From: Paraburkholderia sp. BL25I1N1 | Lineage (GTDB): Bacteria > Pseudomonadota > Gammaproteobacteria > Burkholderiales > Burkholderiaceae | Direction: 5' to 3' | DNA length: 64,000 nt | Assembly: GCF_003002025.1 (NCBI RefSeq) | Contig: NZ_PVZB01000010.1 | Location: forward strand, 62,001 to 126,000 | Part shown: positions 16,446-25,015 of the stretch, one piece after another | Position numbering within the stretch: position 1 is the first letter of the stretch | How the letters are laid out: each line of letters begins with the position of its first letter | Translations under genes and position numbers: made by a program | The notes under the pieces: generated by a model | What the model was told of the DNA's origin: nothing | The model's input: the letters and a program-made list of their open reading frames with translations, nothing else | Databases searched by the model: none

Positions 16446-17324
16446 CTAGAACCGTGTGGCACCGCCGATCGCGTCCAGTTCCGCGCACACCTCGGCGGAC
16501 AATTTCAATTGCGACGCCTGCAGGTTTTCACGTAGATGCCCGACGCTGGACGTGCCGGGGATCAGCAGAATGTTAGGTGCCCGCTGCAACAGCCATGCGA
16601 GCGCCACTTGCATCGGCGTCGCGCCGAGTGTTTGTGCAATCTCCGAGAGCGCGGACGACTGGATCGGCGTGAACCCGCCCAGCGGAAAAAACGGCACATA
16701 CGCGATGCCCTTGCGCGCGAGTTGGTCGATCAGCGCGTCGTCCTCCCGGTGAACCAGGTTGTAGTGGTTCTGCACGCAGACGATCTCCGCGATGTGCCGC
16801 GCCTCCTCGATCTGCGTCGCCGTCACGTTGCTCAAGCCGATGTGGCGCACGAGTCCACGTTGTTGCAGTTCGGCCAGCGCCGTGACCTGCTTTTCGATCG
16901 ACCCTTCGGCGGGCGCGTGAATGTCGCCCATGTTCCGCATGTTGACGACCTCCAGCGCGTCGAGCCCGAGATTGCGCAGATTGTCGTGCACGCCGCGCTC
17001 GATATCGTCGGGTTCGAGCGCCGCCAGCCACGCGCCGTCGCTGCCGCGCACCGCGCCCACCTTGGTGACGATCACGAGGTCGGCGGGATAAGGATGCAGC
17101 GCTTCACGGATCAACTGGTTGGTAATGTGCGGCCCGTAAAAGTCGCTCGTATCGATGTGGTTGACGCCCGACGCCACCGCTTCGCGCAGCACCGCGAGCG
17201 CCGCGTCGCGATCCTTCGGCGGCCCGAAAACGCCGGGGCCGGCCAGTTGCATGGCGCCGTAGCCCATGCGGTGCACCGGGCGGCCGGCGAGCGGAAAGGT
17301 GTCCGTGGTGCTGAGATTCGACAT
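16446..17324 (-). CDS. Aldo/keto reductase
   Basis: A 292-residue NADPH-dependent oxidoreductase of the AKR (TIM-barrel) family. It opens with PVHRMGYGAMQLAGPGVFG, has the catalytic Asp/Tyr segment IDTSDFYGPH and a lysine in VIVTKVG, and ends with NILLIPGTSSVGHLRENL, the NADP-phosphate site. The sequence is close to the YdbC/putative oxidoreductase branch acting on aldehydes or ketones. It is divergent from a LysR gene 104 bp away, which probably regulates it. The ATG at 17324 is preferred over an upstream in-frame start because the domain begins there. Confidence 0.9.
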   Translation of the reverse strand: MSNLSTTDTFPLAGRPVHRMGYGAMQLAGPGVFGPPKDRDAALAVLREAVASGVNHIDTSDFYGPHITNQLIREALHPYPADLVIVTKVGAVRGSDGAWLAALEPDDIERGVHDNLRNLGLDALEVVNMRNMGDIHAPAEGSIEKQVTALAELQQRGLVRHIGLSNVTATQIEEARHIAEIVCVQNHYNLVHREDDALIDQLARKGIAYVPFFPLGGFTPIQSSALSEIAQTLGATPMQVALAWLLQRAPNILLIPGTSSVGHLRENLQASQLKLSAEVCAELDAIGGATRF

Positions 17325-17428
17325 GATGCGCTCCGTGGTGAGTGGTTGAACGCAAGTATGGACGCGGTTGCGCTGTTGAACAAAGCCGTCTAACGTGTAC
17401 GGGTTGTTAAAAATTCTGCACAATCGTC

Positions 17429-18328
17429 ATGGAATTAAATGATCTGGCTGCTTTCGTCTCGGTCAGCCGCGCGGGCGGCTTTCGCGACGCGGCGCGTATC
17501 AGCGGCGTATCGGCGTCGAGTTTGAGCATCGCCGTGCGCCGTCTGGAGGCCAAGCTCGGCCTGCGCCTGCTCAACCGCACCACGCGCAGCGTGGCGCCGA
17601 CCGAGGCCGGTTTGCGGCTCATCGAGAAGCTGTCGCCGCTCTTCAGCGAAATGGAAGCGGCGCTGGACGTGCTGAACGTATTCCGGGACAAACCGGCCGG
17701 CACGCTCAAGCTCAACGTGCCGTCGAGCGCTGCTCGCCTCGTCTTGCCGGGCATCATCGCCGCGTTTCTGAAAACGTATCCCGACATCCGCGTCGAGGTC
17801 GTGGTCGAGGATGGTTTCGTCGACGTGCTGTCGATCGGCTGCGACGCCGGGATTCGCTATGACGAGAGGCTCGAGCAGGACATGATCGCGATTCCGATCG
17901 GGCCGCGCGTGCAACGCTTCGCCACGGCGGCGGCGCCGGGCTATCTGGACACGCACGGGCGCCCCGATCATCCCAGCGAGTTGCTTTCGCACGCCTGCCT
18001 GCGCGGTCAGTTCGCCGGCGGCGCCATGCCGATCTGGTATTTCGAGCGCGACGGCGAAGTGCTGCAGTTGAATCCATCGGGGCCGCTGCTGGTGCGGCCG
18101 GGCGCGGCGATCGATCTCGCCGTCAGCGCGGCCATCGCCGGCGTGGGTGTCGTTCACCTGTTTGAAGACATGCTGCGCCCGCATCTCGACAGCGGCGCAC
18201 TGGAGCCGATTCTGGAGCCGTGGTGGCAGCGTTTTTCAGGCCCGTTCCTTTACTATCCGGGGCGTCGTCATTTGCCGGCGCCGTTGCGCGCGTTCGTCGA
18301 TTTTTTGAAGGTGATCAATTCTGACTGA
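17429..18328 (+). CDS. LysR family transcriptional regulator
   Basis: A 299-residue regulator. The N-terminal winged helix-turn-helix (ELNDLAAFVSVSRAGGFRDA, then SASSLSIAVRRLEAKLGLRL, NRTTRSV) spans 1-60 and a substrate-binding-type effector domain fills about 90-295. It belongs to the subgroup with NRTTRSVAPTEAG, often acting on oxidoreductase genes. It is divergent from the aldo/keto reductase gene, the standard LysR arrangement, so that gene is its likely target. Confidence 0.93.
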   Translation: MELNDLAAFVSVSRAGGFRDAARISGVSASSLSIAVRRLEAKLGLRLLNRTTRSVAPTEAGLRLIEKLSPLFSEMEAALDVLNVFRDKPAGTLKLNVPSSAARLVLPGIIAAFLKTYPDIRVEVVVEDGFVDVLSIGCDAGIRYDERLEQDMIAIPIGPRVQRFATAAAPGYLDTHGRPDHPSELLSHACLRGQFAGGAMPIWYFERDGEVLQLNPSGPLLVRPGAAIDLAVSAAIAGVGVVHLFEDMLRPHLDSGALEPILEPWWQRFSGPFLYYPGRRHLPAPLRAFVDFLKVINSD

Positions 18329-18430
18329 TGCAGCGACGCGGAATAGGCAGGGCAATATTGCCGACCATCCAAAGAAACGGCACGCGCGCATCGGCAGAAA
18401 TCGCCCGGTGTACCGCGCGTCCATTAGGGT

Positions 18431-18790
18431 TCACGGCCTCGGTTTGCACAGTTGCGCGACCGTCGTTAGAAAAAGCGTCGCGCCCACCGGCTTTCTCAAG
18501 CAGATATCCCAGTTCTTGCCCGCACTTTCGTTTGGCGGAACGGCGGTATGCACCATAATCGGAACGTTGGCGAGCGCCGGCATCGCTTTCAGCCGACGGC
18601 ACAATTCGGCGCCGTCCATGAGCGGCATCATCCAGTCGGTGATGATCAGGGCGGGCACATGGGCCGCGACGCGCGCGACCGCCTCCACGCCGTTGCTCGC
18701 GCAAGCAACTTCGTAACCTTCGTTCTCGAGTATCAGGCGCCACGCCGCGAGGATTTCCGGCTCGTCGTCCACCAGCAAGATTGAGTGCAT
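18431..18790 (-). CDS. Single-domain response regulator (CheY-like receiver)
   Basis: A 119-residue receiver without output domain. The acidic pocket is D8/D9 (LLVDDEPE), the phosphoryl acceptor D52 (ITDWMMP), the switch residue T82 (VHTAVPP) and the conserved K100 (LRKPV). All required residues are present. Its gene is divergent from the RsbRD-type histidine kinase gene 282 bp away, suggesting the two form a phosphorelay pair. The target of the phosphorylated receiver is not in this window. Confidence 0.9.
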   Translation of the reverse strand: MHSILLVDDEPEILAAWRLILENEGYEVACASNGVEAVARVAAHVPALIITDWMMPLMDGAELCRRLKAMPALANVPIMVHTAVPPNESAGKNWDICLRKPVGATLFLTTVAQLCKPRP

Positions 18791-19072
18791 CGGGGGCCGC
18801 CGGGTTGAACGTCCGGTTGGACGTTGTTGTTACCTTCCGACAGCCCCGCAAGGGGTGTTCCACTATCCGTACCTACACCTATAAAAGATGCGAATATTCG
18901 GCTGCCACCACGTTTTCGGAGCCCGTGATGGCGGAACGCTTGCCGGCCCGGCCTATCGGTCACGGCGGCCCGGAGTATAGGCCTGCCGGACACACCATGC
19001 GCGTCCGGCCGGACGCGTCCGAATGCTGCCAGCCTTTTGTCACTTGTAGAAACTTCCTCCCACTGCGCCATC

Positions 19073-20290
19073 ATGACCGATACACGCGTTAGCCCTTTGC
19101 GCAATTTTGCCGACTTCGTCCGCGCGGAGCGGACCCGACTGACCGAGCAATGGATGAATGCCGTCTTCGGCGACACCGATCTCGTCGAAGCGGACAAACT
19201 CACTTATCAGCAACTCGCCGATCATCTGCCGGAAATTCTCGAAGGACTATGCGTGGCGCTCGATGTCGAAGATCTCGAACGGGTCGAGACAGCCATCGAG
19301 CGCGATGCGAGAAAGCATGGCAAGGTGCGCTGGCGCCAGGGCTATCGCATCGAGGAACTGGTGCGCGAACTCGATCTCTTCCATCAGGTGCTGGCCGCGG
19401 CGCTCGAGGAATTCGCCGGTCTCGACAGCACCTTCACGCGCCGCCATGAGAGCCGGGCGCGGCGCCTGATCGCCGAAACGTTCAGCATGGTTACGCTCAC
19501 GTCGATCAAGGAGGTAGTGAGTGAACGGGATCGCAAGATCGACGAGTACACCGGCCAGCTCGAACGCGCCAATCACGAACTGGTGCTGAAGCAGCGGCTG
19601 GTGAGCGACCTGTACGAGTCGCGCATGCAGATCACACGCAGCGTGGTGCACGATCTGCGCAACTTTCTGAATGCGTTTTCCATGGCGTTGCAACTGATCG
19701 CGCGCGCGCCGGCAAAAGCCGAAATGGCGTTGACGCTGGCGAACCGTCAGGCCGCCGACATGAAAGAGCTCGTCGAGCAGATGGTCGAGTACTCCGTGGT
19801 GCTCGGCGACGGCGCCCCGCTCACACTCGAACAGGTCGAGCCGCGCGAGCTATTCGATGAACTCGTCGCCTCGTCGCGTCCTTCGACCGAAGCAAAAGGA
19901 CTCACGTTGCGCGCGGTGTGCGACCCCGCGTTGACCGCCGTCATTTCCAATCGTCTCAAGCTCAAACAGATTGCCGTCAATCTGCTCTCCAACGCAATCA
20001 AATACACGAAGTCGGGGCAAATCGAATTGAGCTTCGCGATGGCCGGTGCGGAGCATTGGTCGATTCGCGTCGCGGATACCGGCGTGGGTATCGCGCCATC
20101 GGATGCGGAGCGCGTGTTCGGCGAATTCGAGCGCGCCGCGGGCGACGAGATTCCCGGCACAGGCCTCGGTCTCGCTATCGTCAAGGAATTGTGCCGCGTG
20201 TTGAACGGGCAGATCGACTTTGTCTCGCGCGAAGGGGTGGGCACCCGGTTCGAGATACGCTTCCCGCTGGTGCTGGTGGAACCGCAATAG
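19073..20290 (+). CDS. Soluble histidine kinase with RsbRD-like sensor domain
   Basis: A 405-residue protein without membrane segments. Residues about 1-145 resemble the RsbRD N-terminal domain (LTEQWMNAVFGDTDL, then RWRQGYRIEELVRELDLFHQ), a non-haem globin-like sensor known from stressosome proteins. A coiled coil at about 155-185 leads to the kinase core: H193 in VVHDLRN, N-box NLLSNAIKYTKS, G1 box DTGVGI and G2 box GTGLGLAIV. It should autophosphorylate in response to an internal signal. The likely partner is the lone receiver encoded divergently. The ATG at 19073 begins the domain; an upstream in-frame start has no ribosome-binding site. Confidence 0.9.
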   Translation: MTDTRVSPLRNFADFVRAERTRLTEQWMNAVFGDTDLVEADKLTYQQLADHLPEILEGLCVALDVEDLERVETAIERDARKHGKVRWRQGYRIEELVRELDLFHQVLAAALEEFAGLDSTFTRRHESRARRLIAETFSMVTLTSIKEVVSERDRKIDEYTGQLERANHELVLKQRLVSDLYESRMQITRSVVHDLRNFLNAFSMALQLIARAPAKAEMALTLANRQAADMKELVEQMVEYSVVLGDGAPLTLEQVEPRELFDELVASSRPSTEAKGLTLRAVCDPALTAVISNRLKLKQIAVNLLSNAIKYTKSGQIELSFAMAGAEHWSIRVADTGVGIAPSDAERVFGEFERAAGDEIPGTGLGLAIVKELCRVLNGQIDFVSREGVGTRFEIRFPLVLVEPQ

Positions 20291-20802
20291 CACCATACGA
20301 CCGACGAACCCCCATGGCCCACCCGATCACCCCTGCCGAATTCCCGCAGTGATCGAGCAATGCCACGCCGATTATTTATTACATTTAACAAACACAAACT
20401 TCCACTTTGTAATAATAATCGGCGAATTGAATTAATTGCGATGTAAAGACCGTGCGCACCCACCTGGCGTATGAATCCACGCACGGCTTTCCTAAGCCGT
20501 CATTACGGAAATTCGTCGCGTCCTTGACAAAAGACTACGGCGTCACCTATTTTTTATCTGCCGCCAATATACGAATATTCGATTGCGGAAAAACATGCCG
20601 GAGATAACCGGAAATTCCAATCACGATAGTTAGTCATTCTACGCATTTCGCATAGGCGGTAAATGGCTATGCATTTTTAATGCAAGTTGGTCTCCACCGC
20701 CATGTTGCGGCGATGCGTCCATAATAATTCGAACTCCGATGCATCTTCATCCGCTCTGGCGGCCTTTGTGAAAAGGTATCTGATCCACCACCGAGGATAG
20801 AG
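20291..20802. other. AT-rich intergenic region with long hairpin
   Basis: 512 bp without a gene and clearly lower in GC than the rest of the window, especially 20370-20440 and 20520-20660. It holds a long inverted repeat at 20366-20424 (listed separately). A possible promoter lies at TTGACA 20524-20529 with TATTTT at 20548-20553, 250 bp before the S10 peptidase gene. Confidence 0.5.
20366..20424. repeat. Long AT-rich inverted repeat / hairpin
   Basis: CGCCGATTATTTATTACA (20366-20383) is matched by the inverted TGTAATAATAATCGGCG (20408-20424), pairing throughout except for one bulged T, around a 24-nt loop. It starts 76 bp after the histidine kinase stop. There is no U-tract downstream, so it is not a standard terminator. 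Confidence 0.7.
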
Positions 20803-22644
20803 ATGAAACGAGACGAGCGTCTTCGAGGCAATCGCCCTTTCCGTCAGCGCACGCTGCCGGCTCCGGGAACTCTGGCAATGGCATTCGCGGCAACGGTCAT
20901 GCTGCTCGCCGGCTGTGGCGGCGGGGACGGCGGCTCGTCCTCCGGCACGGCGGTCAGCATGCAGCAGACCGCTGCGAATCAGCAACTCAGCGCGCAGGCG
21001 GCCTCGCAGGCGCCGACCGTCAATCAGACCTATATCGACCTGGTCGCGTATTCCGCCAAGGCCAACGACGGCCTCGCGCCCGCGCAGGCCTCGGAGAAAG
21101 CAGCGGTCATGCACTACCAGTGGACGTTCGGCAGAACACCGATCAACTACACGACCACCACGGGCCATCTGACGGCGGCCGACGCGAACGGCAACCCCGA
21201 GGCGAGCATGTCGTATGTGGCGTACACCGCGCCGGCCGCCAACGGTGCGGCGCGCCCCGTCACGTTCGTCTATAACGGCGGCCCGGGCTCGTCGTCGATC
21301 TGGCTGCGGCTCGGCTCGTTCGCGCCGACGCGCGTGGCCACGCCCGATCCCGTGTTCGGCAACTGGCCGAACTATCCGCTCGTCGATAACAAGGAGAGCC
21401 TGATCGACACCACGGACATGGTCTTCATCGACCCGCCCGGCACCGGACTCTCGGAAGCGATTTTGCCGAACAGGAACAAGCAGTACTGGACGACCGACGC
21501 GGACGTCAACATCATGCGCGACTTCATCCAGCGCTATCTGACGGTCAACAATCGCAGCGGTTCCCCGATCTATCTGTATGGCGAGTCGTACGGCACACCG
21601 CGCACCGACATGCTGGCGCTGGCGCTCGAATCCGCCGGCGTGCATCTGACCGGCATCGTCCTGCAATCTGCAATCCTGAACTATTTCTCCGATGCGATCG
21701 AGGCCGTCGCCATTACAGGCTCGTCGGAGGAGCTTGCGCTCGATACCGATACGCTGGCGGGCTATTTCCCCGGCTACGCGGCGGTCGCGGCGTACTACAA
21801 CCAGGCCTCGCCGGCGCCGCTCAATCCGGATCTCTACGCGTTGCAGACAAGCCTGTTCGTCACGGCGGAATACAAGAAGTTCAGGCGCTACTCGCAGTCG
21901 TGGGTGCTCAGCCAACTCGGCATACCCGGCGCGTTGGGCAAGCCCGTCTTCCCCAATGCGAAAACACTCGAGTCGTGGACCCTGCCGTCGGGTTTGACCG
22001 TGCAGGCCTTGCAGGGCTATTTCAACCGCGATCCATTCTCGACGAGCCTTCTGCCCGGCACGACGATCGGCCGCTACGACGGGCGCGTGTCGCTGCCGAA
22101 TTCGGACCCGCGTCTGCAAAGCGATTCCGATCCGTCCGACATCCTGATCTCGCAGCCGTTCACCACGGCACTCGCGACGCAGATGCCGGACTATCTCGGC
22201 TACACGGCGCCGAACGCGACCTACATGCCGCTAAACGACAGCATTATCGAGCTGTGGGATTTTTCGCATGACGGCCAGGCTTTGCCCGACACGATTCCCG
22301 ATCTGCTCGCCGCGCTGACGCTTAATCCGCAACTCCGGGTGCTCTCGGAAAACGGCTTTCACGACCTGGCCACGCCGTTCTTCAATACCGAGAAGCAGTT
22401 GGCGCGACTGCAGACCGTGCCCGGCCTGAACCCTGATTTGCAGGTCAATTTCTTCCAGGGTGGTCACATGATCTATCTCGACGACGTCGCCCGTCCGCTG
22501 ATGAAGCGCGATCTCGTACGTTTCTATCGCGGCACGCCGCTGCCCGATGCGCTCGCGCTGTGGACGCTGCCGGCCCCATGGCCCGACGAAAGTCCCGCCA
22601 GCGAGCCGACCGCCACCGCCACGGCGCAAGTGACGGCGCCCTGA
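20803..22644 (+). CDS. Peptidase S10 (serine carboxypeptidase-like) lipoprotein
   Basis: A 613-residue secreted enzyme. The N-terminus is a lipoprotein signal with lipobox LAGC, lipidated at C38 and followed by a Gly/Ser-rich linker. The S10 domain shows YNGGPGSSSIWLRLGSF (oxyanion hole), nucleophile S262 in YGESYGTPR, a late ENGFHDLATP region for the aspartate, and H555 in GGHMIYLD. It would cleave C-terminal residues from peptides at the cell envelope. S10 enzymes are mainly eukaryotic but occur in Burkholderiales and Xanthomonadales. It stands alone after an AT-rich gap. Confidence 0.9.
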   Translation: MKRDERLRGNRPFRQRTLPAPGTLAMAFAATVMLLAGCGGGDGGSSSGTAVSMQQTAANQQLSAQAASQAPTVNQTYIDLVAYSAKANDGLAPAQASEKAAVMHYQWTFGRTPINYTTTTGHLTAADANGNPEASMSYVAYTAPAANGAARPVTFVYNGGPGSSSIWLRLGSFAPTRVATPDPVFGNWPNYPLVDNKESLIDTTDMVFIDPPGTGLSEAILPNRNKQYWTTDADVNIMRDFIQRYLTVNNRSGSPIYLYGESYGTPRTDMLALALESAGVHLTGIVLQSAILNYFSDAIEAVAITGSSEELALDTDTLAGYFPGYAAVAAYYNQASPAPLNPDLYALQTSLFVTAEYKKFRRYSQSWVLSQLGIPGALGKPVFPNAKTLESWTLPSGLTVQALQGYFNRDPFSTSLLPGTTIGRYDGRVSLPNSDPRLQSDSDPSDILISQPFTTALATQMPDYLGYTAPNATYMPLNDSIIELWDFSHDGQALPDTIPDLLAALTLNPQLRVLSENGFHDLATPFFNTEKQLARLQTVPGLNPDLQVNFFQGGHMIYLDDVARPLMKRDLVRFYRGTPLPDALALWTLPAPWPDESPASEPTATATAQVTAP

Positions 22645-22727
22645 TGGAGCCTTCATGGAACCTGCGCGAAGCCGGTCGGATGGACCTCGTTCGCGTTATC
22701 CTATTTACTCAATCCATGCGAGTCATC

Positions 22728-23120
22728 ATGACTTTTATCGATAAGTTACGGCGTGTCTCCCCGTTGATTGCGCTCGGCTGCCTGGTCGGCAGTGCGTATG
22801 CGTTGCCGCCGCAAGCGGTGGCGCCCGCGACGCCGCCTAACGGCGCACGCGGCGTCGACGGTCCGTTCTTTCCGCAAAACCGTGCGGCGCCGATCGCGCC
22901 GTCGACCGGCGCGGCCTTGCAGCAGCAGGCGCAACAGCGGCTCGAAGCGCGTCTTGGGGCAAACTCCGCGCTCAGCAATGGCGCGTCAGTCACCAAAGCA
23001 CAGGCGCAAACCCAGGGTCTCGGCTTTGTGGCGAAGCATTTCGATCAGATCGACACGAGCCATAAAGGCAGCGTGACACTGAGCGACGTCAGGCAGTATT
23101 TGCAGCAGCAAGGGCGCTAG
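22728..23120 (+). CDS. Small exported EF-hand-like protein
   Basis: About 130 residues. A signal peptide covers 1-25 (IALGCLVGSAYA, then LPPQA). A Pro/Ala-rich middle with FFPQNRAAP follows, and a C-terminal helix-loop-helix has FDQIDTSHKGSVTLSDVRQY. The loop has Asp at position 1, Ser at 3, Gly at 6, Val at 8 and Asp at 12, but Lys at 5. It is therefore a degenerate EF-hand and calcium binding is doubtful. An in-frame ATG at 22716 is an alternative start. It lies 83 bp after the S10 peptidase gene and is followed by a terminator, so co-transcription is likely. Confidence 0.75.
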   Translation: MTFIDKLRRVSPLIALGCLVGSAYALPPQAVAPATPPNGARGVDGPFFPQNRAAPIAPSTGAALQQQAQQRLEARLGANSALSNGASVTKAQAQTQGLGFVAKHFDQIDTSHKGSVTLSDVRQYLQQQGR

Positions 23121-23150
23121 GCTGGAGGGTTACTACGCCGCGCGTGACAA

Positions 23151-23188
23151 AGAGCGCTTCGGTTCTGCCACCGGGAGCGCTCTTTTTT
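23151..23188 (+). terminator. Intrinsic terminator after the EF-hand-like gene
   Basis: AGAGCGCT (23151-23158) pairs with AGCGCTCT (23176-23183); the loop can extend pairing by CGGT/ACCG. A T6 run follows (23183-23188). Confidence 0.85.
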
Positions 23189-23271
23189 GCAGTGGGCGTG
23201 TCGTGCGTGGCGTAGCGCGAGTGCTGTCGGTGCCGTGAGCGCAGTAAGCGACGCGAGCGGCAATCACAACG

Positions 23272-23613
23272 CTATTCCGCCCTGGCACCGCCCATCGACA
23301 AACATTCGCTCATCGCGCCGCCTCTGTCGCTCAGCCCTCGCACGACCACCTCCGATGATTTGCCATCGCGTCTCGCCAACTCCGCAAGATCGAGCAACGC
23401 GGCGTAGCGAGCGGAGCATTCTTGCGACGGTTCACTCGCTCCACGTGTATCCACCGGCACGGCGAAGCGGCTCATCGCAAGCGCCGCTCCCGCGGCCACG
23501 ACAACCGCTGCCAACGCGCCTGCTTTATAGAACCGCCGTGCCGGTGAATCATTGAGCGACGCTCGGCGCGCCGCAACTGTTACCCGGGATTTGACTCGCA
23601 TGGCGGCACCCAT
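23272..23613 (-). CDS. Small single-pass membrane protein coupled to the repeat protein gene
   Basis: A 113-residue protein of no family I recognise. It has a basic N-terminus, one membrane helix at about 31-50 (AGALAAVVVAAGAALAMSRF) and a periplasmic part with two cysteines (ECSARYAALLDLAELARRDG, MSECLSMGG). Its ATG overlaps the stop of the upstream repeat-protein gene (TGATG), so the two are translationally coupled. A second ATG at residue 5 is an alternative start. A role in export or anchoring of the repeat protein is a guess from coupling. Confidence 0.65.
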   Translation of the reverse strand: MGAAMRVKSRVTVAARRASLNDSPARRFYKAGALAAVVVAAGAALAMSRFAVPVDTRGASEPSQECSARYAALLDLAELARRDGKSSEVVVRGLSDRGGAMSECLSMGGARAE

Positions 23614-24719
23614 CAGGACCAGTGCGCCGGCACCCAGACACGCCCGATCCAGTGGCCTGGCACCCACACGACCGGACGCGGCGCCGGCGCGACATAGACG
23701 ACGCGCGGAGCGACATACACGGCATGCGGCGGGGGCGGCGGTGCGTAGACGACCGGCGGCCGCACATAAGCAACGAGCGGCGCGACCACCACTGGTGCAG
23801 GCGTCACGACAACCGGCTTCGGCGCAACCACGACAGGAGCCGGCGTCACCACAACCGGAGGCGGGGGCGGCGCAACCACCACCGGTGCAGGCGTCACCAC
23901 GACCGGAGGCGGCGGCACATAGACAACCGGCGGAGCGACCACGACCGGCTTCGGCGCCACCACCACCGTCGTGCCGCCCGTCGCGACAACACCCGTGGTC
24001 GCCACCACCGTTCCACTCGACGTCACTGTGTTGCCGTGCGTGCCCGTCACGCTCGTCGAGGTCGTCACGACGCCCGGTGCGACACGCGTGGCCGAACCCG
24101 AGTGATTGACGGTGCCGCCATCCGAACCCGTCACGGTGCCCGAACGCGAGCATGTCGAGCCGGCGCAATTCGTCGACGCCGAATGGTTGACCGTGTTACC
24201 GTTAGAGCCAGTCACGGACCCCGACGACGAATACTGTCCCGGGCCGTTCTTCGTGACATCGCCGGACGTGGTCGCCGTCTTGCCGTCGGGTCCGGTAAGC
24301 GTGCCGGTATGCGAGCATGTGCCGCCGGCGCAATTGGTATCGCCTGCATGCTGGACGGAGTTGCCGTAGCGTCCCGTGGCGGTGCCCGAATTCGAGAACT
24401 GGCCCGGCGCGTTGCGCGTCACCGTGCCGGTGTTGGTCGCAAGACCGCCGTAAGGGCCGGCCACGCCGCCCGCATGCGAGCAGCTGCCACCGCCGCACGA
24501 GCCGTAGCGCGCGCCGTTATAGGTGCCGCGCGACGTGTAGGCCGTGCCGTGTTGCGACCAGGCGAATGCCGATGCGCTGCCGAGCGCGAGCACGGCGACC
24601 GTGGCGGAGAGCACGAGCTTGCGCAGCGCGCCGCGAGCGGATGAAGGGGTCGTCAAGGAGGCGGAAGCACAGACAGATGCAGCGGCGGTGGCCGGGACGA
24701 CGAACGAACGATTTTTCAC
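23613..24719 (-). CDS. Secreted repeat protein with 55-residue Cys repeats, Pro/Val tract and WxxGxW-like C-terminus
   Basis: A 368-residue protein. The signal-type hydrophobic stretch is at about 33-53, ending SASAFA. Residues 80-244 are three tandem units of about 55 residues, each beginning CSxxGxxxG, carrying T.NGPGQ(F/Y)S and GNxVxHxxxTNCAGxT, so cysteines recur as NCAGxTC. Residues about 250-340 are a Pro/Val tract of VVVxPxP repeats. The end, VWVPGHWIGRVWVPAHW, matches the YXWGXW-type repeat seen in small exported proteins. A GTG at 24719 after AGAAGGA is the start. Probably an envelope or surface protein; the function is not known to me. Confidence 0.8.
   Translation of the reverse strand: MKNRSFVVPATAAASVCASASLTTPSSARGALRKLVLSATVAVLALGSASAFAWSQHGTAYTSRGTYNGARYGSCGGGSCSHAGGVAGPYGGLATNTGTVTRNAPGQFSNSGTATGRYGNSVQHAGDTNCAGGTCSHTGTLTGPDGKTATTSGDVTKNGPGQYSSSGSVTGSNGNTVNHSASTNCAGSTCSRSGTVTGSDGGTVNHSGSATRVAPGVVTTSTSVTGTHGNTVTSSGTVVATTGVVATGGTTVVVAPKPVVVAPPVVYVPPPPVVVTPAPVVVAPPPPPVVVTPAPVVVAPKPVVVTPAPVVVAPLVAYVRPPVVYAPPPPPHAVYVAPRVVYVAPAPRPVVWVPGHWIGRVWVPAHWS
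23640..23970. repeat. Low-complexity Pro/Val-coding repeat tract
   Basis: Short degenerate repeats of ACCACCGG / GGCGTCACCACGACCGG type encode alternating VVV and P/A/K residues within the surface protein gene. Several near-identical blocks (for example around 23780-23850 and 23880-23950) suggest expansion by slippage. Confidence 0.7.
23988..24482. repeat. Three 165-bp tandem coding repeats
   Basis: Units at 24318-24482, 24153-24317 and about 23988-24152 encode the 55-residue Cys-containing modules of the secreted repeat protein. The first two units keep the whole pattern; the third keeps the first 45 positions and then drifts. Confidence 0.75.
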
Positions 24720-24956
24720 GATATGTCCTTCTGGGATTCGGGCCACTTCTGTCACTGCTGCGTGGCGACGAAACGGACTATAGAAGGACACGCCGACATA
24801 ATCGACCGGGAAGATATGTCACCCTGTTTCACCACGAGCAAAGCCCGTGCGACAAGGGTTTGCGGACGTTTTTCGCGCCGCACGACATATTTCGACATAG
24901 ATTGTTGCAGGCGAAACGGCGGACCGCGCCTGCTTTTAGAAACGGCGATTGGCGCT

Positions 24957-24987
24957 CCTCGCTTGTCGTGCGCGACGACAAGCGAGG
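24957..24987 (-). terminator. 13-bp hairpin downstream of lipA (possible operon end)
   Basis: CCTCGCTTGTCGT (24957-24969) pairs perfectly with ACGACAAGCGAGG (24975-24987) around a GCGCG loop. It lies 28 bp past the lipA stop. No immediate U-tract follows on the minus strand, so it may act as an mRNA 3' stabiliser or a factor-dependent end. Confidence 0.5.
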
Positions 24988-25015
24988 CTGCCAACCCTTC
25001 TAACCGTTCTTCATA

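Noticed and set aside
20677..22119. 480-codon minus-strand open frame across the S10 peptidase gene
   Set aside because: Antisense shadow; the plus strand has the complete S10 active site and lipoprotein signal.
23622..24644. 340-codon plus-strand Arg/His-rich frame over the repeat protein
   Set aside because: It mirrors the repeats in antisense; the minus frame has a signal peptide and a ribosome-binding site.
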